Below the pieces are notes generated by a model. The model saw nothing but the letters and a program-made list of their open reading frames with translations. It did not search any database and was not told the origin of the DNA. A stretch of 64,000 bases of DNA from Mucilaginibacter sp. KACC 22773 (GTDB taxonomy: Bacteria > Bacteroidota > Bacteroidia > Sphingobacteriales > Sphingobacteriaceae). The position numbers and the translations under genes are program-made. Positions within the stretch are counted from its first letter, which is position 1; each line of letters starts with the position of its first letter. Below, one piece after another: positions 17,408 through 26,116 of the stretch. Location of the stretch: positions 3,782,001-3,846,000 of the forward strand of contig NZ_CP117883.1 of assembly GCF_028736215.1 (NCBI RefSeq), in the 5' to 3' direction.

Positions 17408-17418
17408 GGTAAAATAGT

Positions 17419-17736
17419 TTAGTCCTCAGCCGCCTCCTCGCCTTTGCTACCCAATTCAACAATATCACCTTGTTGAAACAGGATGGCCTTTAAAGTGGTG
17501 CGCCAAACGGGCTTTTTACGCAGCAAAAATTCCAAATCCATACCAAAATGTTTAAACTCCTCATGCTGGGCATTTTGCATAATGGCTTTGGCGTCGTTAT
17601 CTGTTTCTACAGCTATCCGTTGCTCGTACCAGTTTATGGCCTCGGCCTCCTCGGTAAGCGAAACAATCATCCTTGCAAATGTGCGAGTTTCGGCCGACAA
17701 TTCATTTACTGGTTCGTGGTATTGATCAAATGACAT
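17419..17736 (-). CDS. Encapsulated-ferritin-like protein (EncFtn family)
   Basis: A 105-residue two-helix protein matching the EncFtn family, which assembles into rings and oxidises Fe2+. The ferroxidase pattern is complete: Glu29-Glu30-x-Glu32 and Trp36-Tyr37 in TEEAEAINWYEQR, and Glu60 and His63 in HEEFKHFGM. These correspond to Glu31, Glu32, Glu34, Trp38, Glu62 and His65 of the Rhodospirillum rubrum protein. Those proteins usually sit beside an encapsulin shell gene and carry a C-terminal loading peptide. Here no shell gene is within the window, and the tail DIVELGSKGEEAAED is only loosely similar to such a peptide. It leads an operon with the macro-domain gene. Confidence 0.85.
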   Translation of the reverse strand: MSFDQYHEPVNELSAETRTFARMIVSLTEEAEAINWYEQRIAVETDNDAKAIMQNAQHEEFKHFGMDLEFLLRKKPVWRTTLKAILFQQGDIVELGSKGEEAAED

Positions 17737-17980
17737 AATACTTTTTATTAATTAAAACACCGGAGTCGTTTTTTGTTTGAATGGATGTTTATTTAGGTGG
17801 TGTGAAAGGGGAAAGGTTAAAGGCGAAAGGTAGAAAGTGGTGAGTGGTGAAAAACTTTATTATTCGACGATGTATTTTATTTATTATTCAACCAGACAGT
17901 CCATTTTGAATTTTGACTTTTGAATTTATTTTGTAACCTCCACATAACCTTGCCCGTACTATTGTTTATAAACCAATTTT

Positions 17981-18337
17981 ATGCAGCCTAAAGCTTTACT
18001 CATACTGGCGTTAAGTTTATTACCTTTTTTAGGGTTTGCCCAGCCGCGTACCGCAACTTACACGGCAAATTTACACGGCCGGCAAATTAAACTTAAACTG
18101 GCTATTGGCTTCAGCGGCTCAAGCCAGATACAAATGGGCAGCGTAACCTATTATGCAAACAGCGGTCACGCCGATGCAAGCAACCACCTGATGTTCCAAT
18201 CAAGATATATCCAAAAAATCGAATATTTTGTACTCGCCAACATCCAGGATTCACATGATAAATTACCGGAGGTTATTACCGGGAAATATTACCGTGGCCG
18301 AAATAGTGTTATCATAAAGTTTAAGCTGGATAAATAG
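17981..18337 (+). CDS. Small exported protein, 118 aa
   Basis: I do not recognise this family. A clear signal peptide (MQPKALLILALSLLPFLGFAQ) is followed by about 97 residues rich in beta strands (TATYTANLHGRQIKLKLAI, YFVLANIQDSHDKLPEVITGKYYRGRNSVIIKFKLDK). It is a single gene flanked by a divergent ferritin operon and a convergent phosphatase-like gene. There are no cysteines in the mature part and no obvious active site. Its function is unknown. Confidence 0.65.
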   Translation: MQPKALLILALSLLPFLGFAQPRTATYTANLHGRQIKLKLAIGFSGSSQIQMGSVTYYANSGHADASNHLMFQSRYIQKIEYFVLANIQDSHDKLPEVITGKYYRGRNSVIIKFKLDK

Positions 18338-18470
18338 CTCAATGCATTGTTTTAACGGGATACCGAACTGTTTGGGCCTTTGCCCCCCCGCCTCTCACTC
18401 ATCGAAAACTATCATCTATTTAACCTGTAATACTTAATTTTGAAACAGGCTTGCATTCAGTAACGTCATG

Positions 18471-19034
18471 TTAAAAATCGCATCCTTTTGAGGCAACGAT
18501 GCCTTCTTTATCTTTGTTTAAAACAGCAACTCCATTATCAAAGGTTACTATCCAAATGCTGTCGTAATCGTCATCCGGCCATTTTAAACCACTTTCTTTT
18601 ACACCAAGCGCCCTTGCTATTGGTGCAATACCTCCGTGTTCCCAGGCAACAAGTACAACACCGTTACGACTTTTAAGATCTGCCGCCATGCCTAACGAAT
18701 CGTTCTCGGTACGGCTGCTGTTGATGGTTAAATTGTATTTGGCCGCAAGCGGTACAATAGTTTGGAACATGCGGGCATGTTTGGTAGCCTCGCCCAAACC
18801 AAGTGAGGGCACAAACACAAACGCCGGGATACCAAACTTTGCAGTTATTACAGCCGGTAGTTTTAACGACCGGTTTAAACCCTCGCAGGTAAGGTTATCG
18901 CCTTTAAGCGGTTTCTCGGCATGGCGGATGAAGACTATTTTCAAATCGTTAGAAATGCTTTTTTGACCAAAGGCATTTAAGCAACAAGCGTTTATAGCAA
19001 TAGTTGCCATAAATAAAATTTTAAAAAACTTCAT
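18471..19034 (-). CDS. Exported histidine-phosphatase-superfamily protein
   Basis: A 187-residue protein with an N-terminal export signal (MKFFKILFMATIAINACC) and the branch-2-like phosphohistidine motif FIRHAEKP with His38, followed later by a second histidine in VAWEHGGIAPIARAL. These are the two catalytic histidines expected of phosphoglycerate-mutase-like phosphatases. The protein is short for a phytase, so the natural substrate is unknown. It is the last gene of the run that starts with the TonB receptor (45-base gap to the preceding gene), which would fit release of phosphate from imported or surface-bound organophosphates. I start at the second Met (19034) because it gives the better signal peptide. 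Confidence 0.75.
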   Translation of the reverse strand: MKFFKILFMATIAINACCLNAFGQKSISNDLKIVFIRHAEKPLKGDNLTCEGLNRSLKLPAVITAKFGIPAFVFVPSLGLGEATKHARMFQTIVPLAAKYNLTINSSRTENDSLGMAADLKSRNGVVLVAWEHGGIAPIARALGVKESGLKWPDDDYDSIWIVTFDNGVAVLNKDKEGIVASKGCDF

Positions 19035-19079
19035 TTTTTCAGTTTTAATCAATGATGAAGATGAGCTTGTAATTGGGGA

Positions 19080-20099
19080 TTATTTTCTTTTATAAAAAGA
19101 AATAGTAGCTAAAGAACCGGGATAGTCCCTTACTTCGGTGTTGGTATAATACCCGGAGCCGTCTGCAGCAAAACATACACCTTCGCCTTGTGGCTCGTTA
19201 TTGAAGTAAGGGGCATATTGCGGTTTAGTGAGCAGCCCGGCAGTTATGGAAAGGCCCGCGGGCAACTTCCAGTACCATATAGACTCCTTGCTCCTCAGTA
19301 AAATTTCGGTACCATCGGCAGATATATCTCCGCCGGTTGCTTTGTTAAACAGCAACTTAACAACAGGAGTTAACGTTATTATCGCGACGGTACTTTGGGG
19401 GTACCTGGCCACATAAATTTTTGAAAGATTATTCTCTTTACTGGCAATATAAATATCTTTTGTTTTAGGGTCAATCATCAGTGTCTCTGCGTTACGGGAG
19501 CCGTCCGGATAACGCAGTTCAATTTTATCTACATCATTTATATCCAAAGTAACCGGTAAAGTTTTTCCGGTTAAATCGGGTTCAGGGAAACGGTAGATCA
19601 TTATTGTTTTATATTTCGCATCGTTATCGCCTATATCGGCAACATATACATAACTTTTACCTGCAACCGGGCCGGGGCCTACGGCTATATCTTCCCAATC
19701 GCGGTTGCTTTCCCGGGTTAAGGTGAGCGTTCCTTTATCGGCACCGGTTCCGTCGGTAAGGTAAACCTGGTTTGGGTTGCCGCTATCGTTATGAATATAA
19801 AGCAATCCAGGGGTTAACCTGCTTGCGGCAACGCCCGATATCTCTACAAGATCTGTCCGGAAAAGATGATTGGTTACCGGCACCGCGTTAAATAGCCTGG
19901 TAGTATCTAACGATGCGGGATCGTATGTTGGAGACGGGAATACAACCGGAGTGACCGGTGGCGTTGTTGCCACCGTATCTTTTACCGGCACAACACTACT
20001 ACCTGTTTTTTTACAGGCCGTTGCAATAATTATCAAAAAACAAAACAACCCACATTTAATGTATTTAGTTGTTTTATTTACATTAAATGGGGTTGTCAT
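19080..20099 (-). CDS. Lipoprotein with predicted beta-propeller (phytase-/SdiA-regulated-like)
   Basis: A 339-residue lipoprotein: the lipobox ATACK follows a hydrophobic segment, then a Pro/Thr/Val-rich linker. The body has repeated short strands: EISGVAASRLTPGLLYIHNDSGN, DWEDIAVGP, YVYVADIGDNDAKY, and EPQGEGVCFAADGSGYYTNTE. EDIAVGP and ADIGDN are typical of the beta-propeller proteins that include SdiA-regulated and esterase-like-phytase groups. It may bind metal or hydrolyse phosphoesters, but no catalytic proof is visible. It lies between the beta-helix lipoprotein and the histidine phosphatase in the same operon; the 149-base gap upstream carries 7-bp-periodic repeats. Confidence 0.7.
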   Translation of the reverse strand: MTTPFNVNKTTKYIKCGLFCFLIIIATACKKTGSSVVPVKDTVATTPPVTPVVFPSPTYDPASLDTTRLFNAVPVTNHLFRTDLVEISGVAASRLTPGLLYIHNDSGNPNQVYLTDGTGADKGTLTLTRESNRDWEDIAVGPGPVAGKSYVYVADIGDNDAKYKTIMIYRFPEPDLTGKTLPVTLDINDVDKIELRYPDGSRNAETLMIDPKTKDIYIASKENNLSKIYVARYPQSTVAIITLTPVVKLLFNKATGGDISADGTEILLRSKESIWYWKLPAGLSITAGLLTKPQYAPYFNNEPQGEGVCFAADGSGYYTNTEVRDYPGSLATISFYKRK

Positions 20100-20118
20100 G
20101 CTGTTGATGATTATTGAA

Positions 20119-20247
20119 GTTAAGAATTAAGAATCAAGAGTCAAGGATTAAGATAAGCGCAAAAGCAGCTAAACTTAAAAGTTAGCGACTTTGCGATATG
20201 TTATCTCTCTGACGCCGAAGTCTTACTACTTACTACTTACTACTATT
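20119..20247. repeat. Two 7-bp-periodic repeats inside the operon gap
   Basis: 20119-20153 holds five 7-mers of pattern rTyAAGr (GTTAAGA, ATTAAGA, ATCAAGA, GTCAAGG, ATTAAGA). 20219-20247 holds TACTTAC-type 7-mers, the reverse complement of the GTAGTAA repeat at 62781-62829. They face each other in the gap between two minus-strand genes. Confidence 0.75.
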
Positions 20248-20248
20248 A

Positions 20249-21673
20249 TTAATGCTGGTTGCCGGTACCATCAGTTTGGTAGCAGCCGATATCTTTACCC
20301 GGAGGGGTTATGCCGCTTGAACCAAAGTTAGGGTCAACCGGAACATTAGCAATAGCACTAAAGCCGGTGTAGCCCTTGCCAACAGCAGGTGAACCTGCCT
20401 GAAGGCGGAAGTTAAATGCATCAACAGATGCCTGGTTTACAAAATTCAGGTTTGGAAGCGGATAGTTTACAAACATTGGGTTGTTTTGGCCTACCAATGT
20501 TGTACCGTCATATTTAAAACCAAAGGTGTAAGCGGCACCTAAAAATGCTTTCATATTAGGTATATCGGTAGCTTGTGGATGTGTTACAACAGCTTGCGCA
20601 ATATTTGTTGGTACAAACTGATTGGCAATAGCAACGTTATCGGCATAATAGAAATTATAACCATAAGCAGTTTTAGTGATAGGGCCATCTGCATGGCTTA
20701 AAGTATCGGCTAAATAAACTTTAGCAGTAACATTGTTACCACCGGCAATACGCACACCAAAATTACAATCAACAATCAGGTTATTGTAAGCTAACGCTCT
20801 TGAGTTATTTTCAACTTCAACAGATCCGGAGCGTGCGCCGTATACACCGTGGTTTCTGAAACCGCCATTAACATAGGTATTATTGTACATGGCTATCTGG
20901 CATTGGATAGATCCTTTTGCCCCATCATTTGCCGATTTTGTTCCATTGGTAGCACCACCAATAATCAGGTTATACGCCATGTTGCCCTGCGTACCGCCTT
21001 TGGCATTAAAACCATCGCCGCCAAGCCCGCCACATTTCTCCAAAGTATTCCTCATCATATTGACATGGCCACCATAAAAACGGACAGCATCATCAGGCGT
21101 ACCATAAATCCATGAATCTTCTAAAATAAAATTTCCGTCTGGATTTTGCCAGTATATAGCATACTGATCGCCGGTTGACGGGCCGGTGAACGGAGGTGAT
21201 TTTAAGCCTGCGCCTGCAAAATCAAGATGTGTCCATTTAATAACTAACAATTTGCAGGTAACATCGGCGTAAATACCGCCCCATCCGCCTGCATAGGCAG
21301 AATCTGTTGCGGCCGTTGAGTTACCTGTAGTTTTGGTTCTGCGCGGATCAGTTATAGTAACCGGAGCGTCTTTGGTGCCTAAACTAACCAATGTGCCTTT
21401 TACAATAAAAGTAGCCGAGTTAGTTACTTTTACAGTAACCCCTTTTTGAATTAAAAGGGTATCTGTTGCATTAATGGTAACATCGCCAGATATGGTGTAC
21501 GTTTTACCGGCAAGCATTGTGCCTTTGATTGAGCCGGATAGCGGCGCGGTATTGCTAACCGCTTGCCCTACTTGCAACAGCGGAACCGATATAACGGCGT
21601 TATCTTTACTTTTACTGCACGCTGCCAGTACCAATGCTGATAGGCAAACCAATGCATTTCTTAAATTTTTCAT
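20249..21673 (-). CDS. Right-handed beta-helix lipoprotein
   Basis: A 474-residue surface lipoprotein (MKNLRNALVCLSALVLAAC, lipobox LAAC). Residues about 55-130 show a parallel beta-helix start (GTMLAGKTYTISGDVTINATDTLLIQKGVTVKV). Repeated turns with Asn/Gly follow (NLIIGGATNGT, NTYVNGGFRNHG, NNLIVDCNFGVRIAGGNN). The C-terminal part FRLQAGSPAVGKGY is a common end-cap of such proteins. Pectate-lyase-like folds of this kind bind or cut polymers, but catalytic residues cannot be assigned. The gene follows the TonB receptor by 27 bases, so it likely acts as its surface partner. Confidence 0.75.
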   Translation of the reverse strand: MKNLRNALVCLSALVLAACSKSKDNAVISVPLLQVGQAVSNTAPLSGSIKGTMLAGKTYTISGDVTINATDTLLIQKGVTVKVTNSATFIVKGTLVSLGTKDAPVTITDPRRTKTTGNSTAATDSAYAGGWGGIYADVTCKLLVIKWTHLDFAGAGLKSPPFTGPSTGDQYAIYWQNPDGNFILEDSWIYGTPDDAVRFYGGHVNMMRNTLEKCGGLGGDGFNAKGGTQGNMAYNLIIGGATNGTKSANDGAKGSIQCQIAMYNNTYVNGGFRNHGVYGARSGSVEVENNSRALAYNNLIVDCNFGVRIAGGNNVTAKVYLADTLSHADGPITKTAYGYNFYYADNVAIANQFVPTNIAQAVVTHPQATDIPNMKAFLGAAYTFGFKYDGTTLVGQNNPMFVNYPLPNLNFVNQASVDAFNFRLQAGSPAVGKGYTGFSAIANVPVDPNFGSSGITPPGKDIGCYQTDGTGNQH

Positions 21674-21700
21674 GATTAAATGGGTTATAGTAATTTATTG

Positions 21701-24532
21701 TTAAAATTTAAACCGGAAACCAACCAGGAACCTGGCGTAAAACTTGTCGTTTTCTACAGTAGCATAATTAGGGCTATCTTGTATTGGCAGCTTATTATTG
21801 CCGCTATAAGCTTTGTTTGATTGTTTTATTATTAATTTATAAGGCGTGTTTAACAGGTTGTTAACTTTTACATATACAATGTAATGCTCACTAAACTCCT
21901 TCTGGGCAGAAAAATCGAGGTTGATAGTTGGCCTTTCCCAGTTGTCAAGATCTTTATATAATGACAGGGTATTTATTCTTTCGCCCGTGTAAACCGCGGC
22001 AAGCTGCGCATCTAATTTGTGCTTACCATCTTTATACAGTAATGAAAAATTACCTACATGTGCCGACTGTCCCTGTAACGGACGCGATTGGTTTACCTCT
22101 ATATTATGGAAACTGTTATCAGCTGGATCTACGTAAGTAAATTTCTTGGTAGAATTGATAACCGAATGGGTATAAGTATAGTTACCTGACACGCCAACAT
22201 TGCCGAAGAATTTACGAAAAACAGCCTCCAGGCCATAATTATGGGCTGTTCCAAAATTATATGGGCTTAACGTAAGGTTGGCCGAAAAGTCTGTTTGCAC
22301 CAGGGCGTATTCAATAGGATTGGTAATTGTTTTATAAAATGCGCCCACCATAAACTGGTCTAAACCGTTCGGGAAAACCTCGTACCTGAAATCGAAATTA
22401 TCGATAACCGAGTGTTGCAAATGCGGGTTACCTTGTATCGGGAAATTATCTGTAGCAAAGCCGGTATTATCCTGGTATGGGACCAGGTCTGAATATGCGG
22501 GGCGTAAAACCGATTTAAAATAAGATAACCTTAAAGCCTGGTTATTACTTAACGCATACTTAGCGTTCACGCTTGGTAAATAATCGGTATAAGTTATAGA
22601 TGCCGATTTACCTGCTATAGTTGCCGGTAATGATGAATCATATGATTGTGATGTATGCTCGGCCCGTAACCCAAATAGAACATCAAAACGGTCATTTATA
22701 AAATACTTTGCCTGTACATATCCGGCCTGAATATTTTCCTGAAAAGTATAAACGCCGGGGTTACTAAACGCTGTACCTAAAGCATCGGTATTGGGTATAA
22801 ATTTAAATTGCGAAGCGGGGATAGAAACATATTTCTGGTAAGTTGAATCGGCATCCGGAACCGGGCTCAGCTTATATTGATTATCGTAGTTATCCCTGTT
22901 TTTGTGCCTTGCCATACCACCAAATCCAATTTGTGTAGTATGATTGTTTATTTTGGTGCTATAATGCAAATTCAAATAACCCGATATATCCCTGTCTGTA
23001 TTGCGGGTCCATTCACGTGTTTCTTTTTCTACCGAGACAGGCCCGTATGAGAGTGAGGTGGCTGTACCTGAAGCATTAGGGCTAATTTGCTGCGAGGTAT
23101 TGAACGCTGCATAATCTGGCAATTGTTGTTTAGCCTGCGAATAAACTAAAGACCAATCTGTAGTAAAATACGAAGCGAGTTTATTATTACCGTACAATAT
23201 CAGGCTGTAAATGCTCTGCAAATCCTGCCTGGTTTGGGTTTGGTTGTTGTTTTGAAAACCGCCTATATAACCGTTATAAGAATAGTTGCCCAAAAGAATA
23301 TCGTTGGTTAACCGTACCCGGTCTTCATTTAGTTGCAGGTAAGTACCAAAAAGGCTTACCGTATTATCTGCATTAAATTTATAGTCGATTGTCGAGATCA
23401 AGCCAAGCCTATTGGTTAACGAGGAGTATTTACGGGTTTGGTAATCGGGGAAAACCTGTGTCATCGTGGCATTGGGGCCCGCCGCCGGCCCTAATGTTGC
23501 ATTTTGAACCAATACCGATGTATTGTTGCCCGCATAGGTATTTTGATAAGTACCTGAAAATATTACACCGAGTTTTTTATTTAAAAACCTATCGCCTATC
23601 GTTAGGCTAAAATTGCTGTTGATAGGGGTCTTTTTTGTACTTGTTACCAGGTTATTGTAAGGAAAAGAAGAAATCGGCGCATAAACACCATTTCCCAAAA
23701 TTTCGGCTGGCGACTGTTTATTTATTGACGATGTGTTGAAACTGTCAAATGGTCGTTTTGAAAATAACTGGCTATAACCCGCGCCAACATTTCCCTCTAA
23801 CCTGAATTCATCCGGCGCTGTTTTCATCACCATGTTGATAACACCTCCGGAGGCATCGCCTTCCATATCGGGAGTTAATGATTTTGAAATCTCAATCCGT
23901 TCAACCAAATCTGCGGGGAATATATCTAATGGTACATACCGGTTCTTGTTATCCGGGCTCGGAATTTTCACCCCGTTTATCAACGTTGTATTATAACGCT
24001 TATCCATCCCCCTGATAATGGCATACTGCCCGTCACCTGTATTTCCCCGCTCGATAGAAACACCGGAAACACGTGCCAGCACGTTGGCAACAGTAATATC
24101 GGGTGATATGGCAATAGAATTGGCCGAAACTATGTTAACCAGGTTATCGGCCCGTTGCTCAGCCCTTTTGGCATACCTGTCCGATTCTTTATTGCCCTTT
24201 GCGGATATGGTTACGCCATTTAAGCTGGAAGTATTTGAAACAAGGGCGAAGTTTAGTTTTAAATTTTGATTGTCGGCAAGTGTTATAGTAGTATCAATTG
24301 ATACATAACCAATGTATGAAACCTTTAATCTGTAAGTACCCGCTTTTAAATTGCTGAATGCATATTTTCCATTAAGCATTGAAACTGCTTTAACCGGGCC
24401 GGGCAGTAGTACTAATGTTGCGCCAACAAGTTGTTCGTTAACATTTTTATCAAAAACAGAGCCCGATATGGTAGAAGCATAAGAACCTGAGACGAAAAAC
24501 ATGAAGATCAATGCTGAATAAATCTGTTTCAT
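21701..24532 (-). CDS. TonB-dependent outer-membrane receptor
   Basis: A 943-residue outer-membrane transporter. After the signal peptide comes a carboxypeptidase-regulatory-like domain (ISGSVFDKNVNEQLVGATLVL to about residue 95). The plug follows, with VSGVSIERGNTGDGQYAIIRGMDKRYNTTLINGV and GDASGGVINMVMKTAP, then the 22-strand barrel ending in the aromatic FLVGFRFKF. No SusD partner follows; instead a beta-helix lipoprotein does, so it is not a classic glycan-utilisation pair. The plug and operon content suggest uptake of a non-glycan nutrient, possibly organophosphate. I prefer the ATG at 24532 over the GTG two codons earlier. It is first in its operon. Confidence 0.9.
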   Translation of the reverse strand: MKQIYSALIFMFFVSGSYASTISGSVFDKNVNEQLVGATLVLLPGPVKAVSMLNGKYAFSNLKAGTYRLKVSYIGYVSIDTTITLADNQNLKLNFALVSNTSSLNGVTISAKGNKESDRYAKRAEQRADNLVNIVSANSIAISPDITVANVLARVSGVSIERGNTGDGQYAIIRGMDKRYNTTLINGVKIPSPDNKNRYVPLDIFPADLVERIEISKSLTPDMEGDASGGVINMVMKTAPDEFRLEGNVGAGYSQLFSKRPFDSFNTSSINKQSPAEILGNGVYAPISSFPYNNLVTSTKKTPINSNFSLTIGDRFLNKKLGVIFSGTYQNTYAGNNTSVLVQNATLGPAAGPNATMTQVFPDYQTRKYSSLTNRLGLISTIDYKFNADNTVSLFGTYLQLNEDRVRLTNDILLGNYSYNGYIGGFQNNNQTQTRQDLQSIYSLILYGNNKLASYFTTDWSLVYSQAKQQLPDYAAFNTSQQISPNASGTATSLSYGPVSVEKETREWTRNTDRDISGYLNLHYSTKINNHTTQIGFGGMARHKNRDNYDNQYKLSPVPDADSTYQKYVSIPASQFKFIPNTDALGTAFSNPGVYTFQENIQAGYVQAKYFINDRFDVLFGLRAEHTSQSYDSSLPATIAGKSASITYTDYLPSVNAKYALSNNQALRLSYFKSVLRPAYSDLVPYQDNTGFATDNFPIQGNPHLQHSVIDNFDFRYEVFPNGLDQFMVGAFYKTITNPIEYALVQTDFSANLTLSPYNFGTAHNYGLEAVFRKFFGNVGVSGNYTYTHSVINSTKKFTYVDPADNSFHNIEVNQSRPLQGQSAHVGNFSLLYKDGKHKLDAQLAAVYTGERINTLSLYKDLDNWERPTINLDFSAQKEFSEHYIVYVKVNNLLNTPYKLIIKQSNKAYSGNNKLPIQDSPNYATVENDKFYARFLVGFRFKF

Positions 24533-24841
24533 TAACACGATATTTTCAGCAAAGAAACCCCATCAAATCTGTAGCAATTTTGAATTTTAAGTCTATTATC
24601 TATTAATTAACTCAATGGTTTCCATAAGTTAACAATGACCTAACTTCTTCATTAAAAACACACTTTTACCTAACAATAAGTAAACACCAAAATGAAGAAA
24701 TTTAACATCCCCTGAATATATTTTTTCGGGTAATTGATGATAAAATTCCGGGGAATATCAAAATGGCTTATAGCAAAATCCATCAAAATAAAAGCAATTG
24801 TATACCCATAATCAATTAATTCAACATCTTTGAATAATTAT
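24533..24841. promoter_or_regulatory. Divergent regulatory region with 11-bp-spaced TAACA repeats
   Basis: This 309-base AT-rich region separates the TonB receptor from the arsB-like gene. TTAACA (24629), CTAACT (24640) and ATTAAA (24651) follow one another at exactly 11-bp steps. CTAACA (24670) and TAAACA (24681) do the same. Direct repeats at 11-bp steps are the way PhoB/PhoP-type response regulators bind. In such AT-rich DNA the match may be chance. I see no clear -7 box for either gene. Confidence 0.3.
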
Positions 24842-26083
24842 ATGGGGCATACTTACATCTGGATAATTTCTTTTTTTGCCGTAGCGGGCGTCATTATAAG
24901 GCCGTTTAAAATACCTGAGGTAGTTTGGGCCGTAGCAGGGGCTGTTTTGCTGGTTATTTTTAAACTGATATTACCTGACGATGGCTTAACGGGCATTGGC
25001 AAAGGCACTGATGTATACCTGTTTTTAACCGGCATGATGCTGCTTGCCGAAACCGCCCGCGAAGAAAAACTGTTTGACTGGCTGGCGGCTCACGCCGCGC
25101 GGATGGCTCAAGGGTCGGCAAGCAGGCTTTTCCTGCTCATATACCTTGTTGGCGTGGTGGTTACCATATTTTTATCAAACGATGCCACTGCTGTTGTACT
25201 TACCCCCGCTGTGGCAGCCGCTGTAAGGGCTGCTAAGGTTGATAAGCCCCTACCCTACCTGTTTATTTGCGCGTTTATAGCCAATGCCGCCTCATTTGTA
25301 TTGCCCATATCAAACCCGGCCAACCTGGTAATTTATGGAAGCCATATGCCACCGCTATTACATTGGCTGGCGCAATATATTTTGCCTTCTTTTTTTGCTA
25401 TAACGGTTACTTATATCATGTTGCGCTTAACACAGCGCGAGGCTTTAAAAGCAAAAATTGAAACAGATATCACTATCCCGGTTTTGGCTCAGGGCGGCAA
25501 AACAGCCATTATTGGTATAGGTGCTACAGCCGTTATTTTGCTGATTGCATCAGCACTTGATATTCAATTAGGCCTGCCAACTGCCATAACAGGAATTTTA
25601 ACATCGGCCATTGTAATTACCAGGGCTAAAAAAAATCCGTGGATGGTGATAAAAGGAGTTTCCTGGGCCGTGCTGCCCCTGGTTGCCGGGTTATTTGTTA
25701 TTGTAGAGGCGCTGGGCAAAACCGGTATTATAGAGCGTTTAACAACCCTGCTTCATGAAAATGCCGCACATTCAGTAAATGCGACGGCCTGGGGTAGCGG
25801 CATCATTACCGCCTTTGCCTGTAACCTGATGAACAACCTGCCAACCGGGTTAATAGCCGGCAACGTTGTACAGGGCAATGTACCCGAAATTATCAAAAGT
25901 TCGGTACTTATCGGCATCGACCTTGGGCCAAATCTATCGGTAACGGGCTCATTGGCAACTATCCTGTGGCTGGTTGCGCTACGCCGCGAAGGACTGGATG
26001 TAAGCTTTTGGACGTTTTTAAAGCTGGGGGCGTTGGTTATGACGGTTTCGTTGCTGTTTGCATTAGGGACTTTGTGGATATAG
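24842..26083 (+). CDS. ArsB/NhaD-type ion transporter
   Basis: A polytopic inner-membrane protein of 413 residues with about 11-12 TM helices. Signatures of the ion transporter superfamily are VTIFLSNDATAVVLTPAVAAAVR and ANAASFVLPISNPANLVIYG in the first half, mirrored by ACNLMNNLPTGLIAGNVV and DLGPNLSVTGSLATILW in the second. These repeats are typical of ArsB arsenite/antimonite extruders. No arsR, arsC or arsA is nearby, so the substrate could also be another anion. I start at the ATG at 24842; a TTG four codons earlier is also open. The gene is monocistronic and converges on the molybdoenzyme gene. Confidence 0.85.
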   Translation: MGHTYIWIISFFAVAGVIIRPFKIPEVVWAVAGAVLLVIFKLILPDDGLTGIGKGTDVYLFLTGMMLLAETAREEKLFDWLAAHAARMAQGSASRLFLLIYLVGVVVTIFLSNDATAVVLTPAVAAAVRAAKVDKPLPYLFICAFIANAASFVLPISNPANLVIYGSHMPPLLHWLAQYILPSFFAITVTYIMLRLTQREALKAKIETDITIPVLAQGGKTAIIGIGATAVILLIASALDIQLGLPTAITGILTSAIVITRAKKNPWMVIKGVSWAVLPLVAGLFVIVEALGKTGIIERLTTLLHENAAHSVNATAWGSGIITAFACNLMNNLPTGLIAGNVVQGNVPEIIKSSVLIGIDLGPNLSVTGSLATILWLVALRREGLDVSFWTFLKLGALVMTVSLLFALGTLWI

Positions 26084-26116
26084 TTACAACGGCTGTAAAA
26101 TTATTACTGTGGAATA

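Noticed and set aside
24842..26083. Arsenic-resistance operon
   Set aside because: Only the transporter is present; there are no arsR, arsC or arsM genes nearby, so I call the transporter type only.
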